From: Lentimicrobiaceae bacterium
Lineage (GTDB): Bacteria > Bacteroidota > Bacteroidia > Bacteroidales > WCHB1-69
NCBI GenBank assembly: GCA_009787485.1
Contig: WQWP01000023.1
Coordinates: 1 to 22,168 of the forward strand
DNA: 22,168 nt
Direction: 5' to 3'
Position numbers and translations under genes: made by a program. Numbering within the stretch: position 1 is the stretch's first letter; every line of letters starts with the position of its first letter. Positions 20,615 through 22,168 of this stretch are shown here, piece after piece. Below the pieces are notes generated by a model. The model was not told the origin of the DNA, made no database searches, and saw only the letters and a program-made list of their open reading frames with translations.

Positions 20615-22168
20615 TTAAGTATTATTAGTTGCTTAGCGTTTTTTCATTTTGTTTCAGCCCAAAACGAGCAAACTTACGGAATACTAAGAAATATGGAAGG
20701 CACTTACTATGTAGAATCAAAAGGATATTTTTATTTGGCTGATACAACAACGGTAACCGTTAAATATAAAAATAATGTAGAGCAAAGTAAAGTTGTTTTA
20801 GATACAATACGAGCAAATAAACTTGGATTTATTGATATTTCTGTACCTGTTAATACAAATTTCGAAGAATTTGTGTTAATGCTAAAGGAAACGGAAGAAT
20901 TTGAATATATTGATTACTGTAGTTTTGGAGGACCTTGTTTTATTCCCAATGATCCTAAAGTGCTTAACGGAGAGCAATGGTATTTGTCTTATATCAATGC
21001 CTTTGAAGCATGGGACATAGTCATGGGATCATCTTCTGTAAAAGTTGCAATTTTAGACTTTGGATTAGATTGGATGCATCCTGATATTGGTTATGGCTCA
21101 GATGGGTATAAAAACGTTGATGAAACACTCGGTTGGAATTTTGTATCAAATAGTAGTAACGTAATAACAACCGATGTTCATGGAACCAAGGTAGCAGGTG
21201 TGCTTGGCGCTAAAACAAATAATACGATAGGAATAGCAGGAATATCCGGCGGAAATGGCTACTCTTCCGGAATTACACTAATTCCAATTAATGTTGGTCA
21301 AGGAACTTCAATACATAATGAGATTGTTGATGATGCAATTATCTATGCTGTAGATAATGGAGCAAGGGTAATTAATATGAGTTTCAAAATGGCACAAGCT
21401 AATCCTATTAACCATGCCATTGCTTATGCCATTCAAAATAACGTAGTATTGGTAGCTGCCTCAGGAAATGATTACAAACCTGGTGTTTCTGTCACTTATC
21501 CCGCTTCACATCCGGATGTAATTGCGGTAGGGGCAGTACAGCAAGATACTTTGAGAGCTGGATTTTCAATTTATGGAAATGCATTAGATGTTGTTGCGCC
21601 AGGAGTTGACATGTTAACTACCACATTAAATAATGGCTACATATATGATGAAGGAACATCTTATGCAGCTCCAATAGTGTCCGGTATTGCCGCTCTTATG
21701 TTAGCAATAAACCCTAACCTTACTGGACAACGAATTCGAGAAATAATAGAGCAAACGGCAAGAAAGGTAAGAACAGACCTATACGCTTATGACTCTGTAC
21801 CCGGTCGCCCTAATGGAACATGGTGTGTATATATGGGCTACGGTTTGGTAGATGCTTATGCCGCTGTTCTTACAGTACTTGAAACAAAGTGTTACAGCAC
21901 TTTACCCAAAGTCCACGGAACCATCATTCAAAATACCACATGGAACACTCCATTACAAGTAATAGGCAATATCGTAATTCCCAACAATGTTACATTAACT
22001 ATCACTAATCAAGTAAAATGTGATTTTAATGTTTCCTTTATCGTCCACCCCGGCGCCAAACTCATCCTCAACGGCGGCACCCTCACCAACGCATGCCCCA
22101 ACGAGATGTGGCAAGGCATCACCGTAATGGGCGATCCAACCCAACCACTCTCATCATCACTCCAAGGC
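20597..22168 (+). CDS. Subtilisin-like serine protease (S8 family), 3' end outside the window
   Basis: The frame is open for 524 codons to the window edge. A signal peptide ends near VSAQ (residue 22), and a propeptide-like region reaches about 125. The S8 catalytic domain carries the full triad: Asp154 in VAILDFGLDW, His195 in DVHGTKVAGV and Ser355 in GTSYAAPIVSG. The oxyanion Asn291 is in ASGND. An active secreted protease is therefore predicted. After about residue 440 a beta-rich module begins (VIGNIVIPNNVTLTI...VHPGAKLILNGGTLTNACPNEMWQGI), common in T9SS cargo, so a sorting domain probably lies beyond the edge. The start at 20597 gives the signal peptide; the upstream ATG at 20577 is out of frame. 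It is 22 nt after the putative PrcB-like lipoprotein. The last 120 nt or so are visibly richer in GC than the rest. Confidence 0.9.
   Translation, partial: MRKVIILSIISCLAFFHFVSAQNEQTYGILRNMEGTYYVESKGYFYLADTTTVTVKYKNNVEQSKVVLDTIRANKLGFIDISVPVNTNFEEFVLMLKETEEFEYIDYCSFGGPCFIPNDPKVLNGEQWYLSYINAFEAWDIVMGSSSVKVAILDFGLDWMHPDIGYGSDGYKNVDETLGWNFVSNSSNVITTDVHGTKVAGVLGAKTNNTIGIAGISGGNGYSSGITLIPINVGQGTSIHNEIVDDAIIYAVDNGARVINMSFKMAQANPINHAIAYAIQNNVVLVAASGNDYKPGVSVTYPASHPDVIAVGAVQQDTLRAGFSIYGNALDVVAPGVDMLTTTLNNGYIYDEGTSYAAPIVSGIAALMLAINPNLTGQRIREIIEQTARKVRTDLYAYDSVPGRPNGTWCVYMGYGLVDAYAAVLTVLETKCYSTLPKVHGTIIQNTTWNTPLQVIGNIVIPNNVTLTITNQVKCDFNVSFIVHPGAKLILNGGTLTNACPNEMWQGITVMGDPTQPLSSSLQG

Overview
The window looks like a chromosomal segment of an anaerobic member of the Bacteroidota, most likely the order Bacteroidales. 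Four things point there. It carries two type IX secretion system (T9SS) genes, a gldN/porN homologue and a sprE/porW homologue. Several secreted proteins end in T9SS type A sorting domains. Several putative promoters match the Bacteroidota -7 consensus TAnnTTTG. A lysine 5,6-aminomutase alpha subunit (kamD) suggests amino-acid fermentation. I assign no species.

Layout. 1-1145 (+): the 3' end of a T9SS cargo gene, then gldN. 1189-4571 (-): a probable unit of a Fic enzyme with its own promoter and operator-like inverted repeat, a one-helix membrane protein, and kamD. 4766-7080 (+): a secreted VCBS/FG-GAP repeat protein with a T9SS sorting domain. 7077-10441 (-): DNA polymerase I preceded by a small secreted FISUMP-domain protein. 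10500-10655: a MITE-like element. 10670-12741 (-): an rpmH-miaB-rlmH translation cluster with a promoter. 12801-15644 (-): sprE/porW. 15645-15995: a regulatory intergenic region. 15996-17365 (+): pyrB-pyrI, which look clostridial. 17381 to the end (+): an accessory surface-protein region with a T9SS cargo, a BACON-FISUMP lipoprotein, a truncated secreted-protein fragment, a two-domain lipoprotein and a subtilisin-like protease cut by the window edge.

The most unusual feature is how many short repeats lie inside or at the edges of genes without breaking them. A 55-nt identical element and an 8-bp tandem repeat sit in matching places in two sorting domains. A GC-rich palindrome and a purine-rich low-complexity tract sit in frame inside polA. 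A 25-nt palindrome-containing repeat encodes the end of KamD and recurs before rlmH. This recalls the Rickettsia palindromic elements, in a different phylum.

Other points of interest are pyrBI with a strong Shine-Dalgarno, a TTG start and a hairpin that could hide the Shine-Dalgarno; a duplicated lipoprotein leader that appears to have truncated a neighbouring gene; a possible PrcB-like lipoprotein next to a subtilase, as in the Treponema dentilisin operon; a PolA whose proofreading motifs are lost; and a kamD without its partner kamE. All family calls come from reading the sequence and remembered family signatures; no database search was run.
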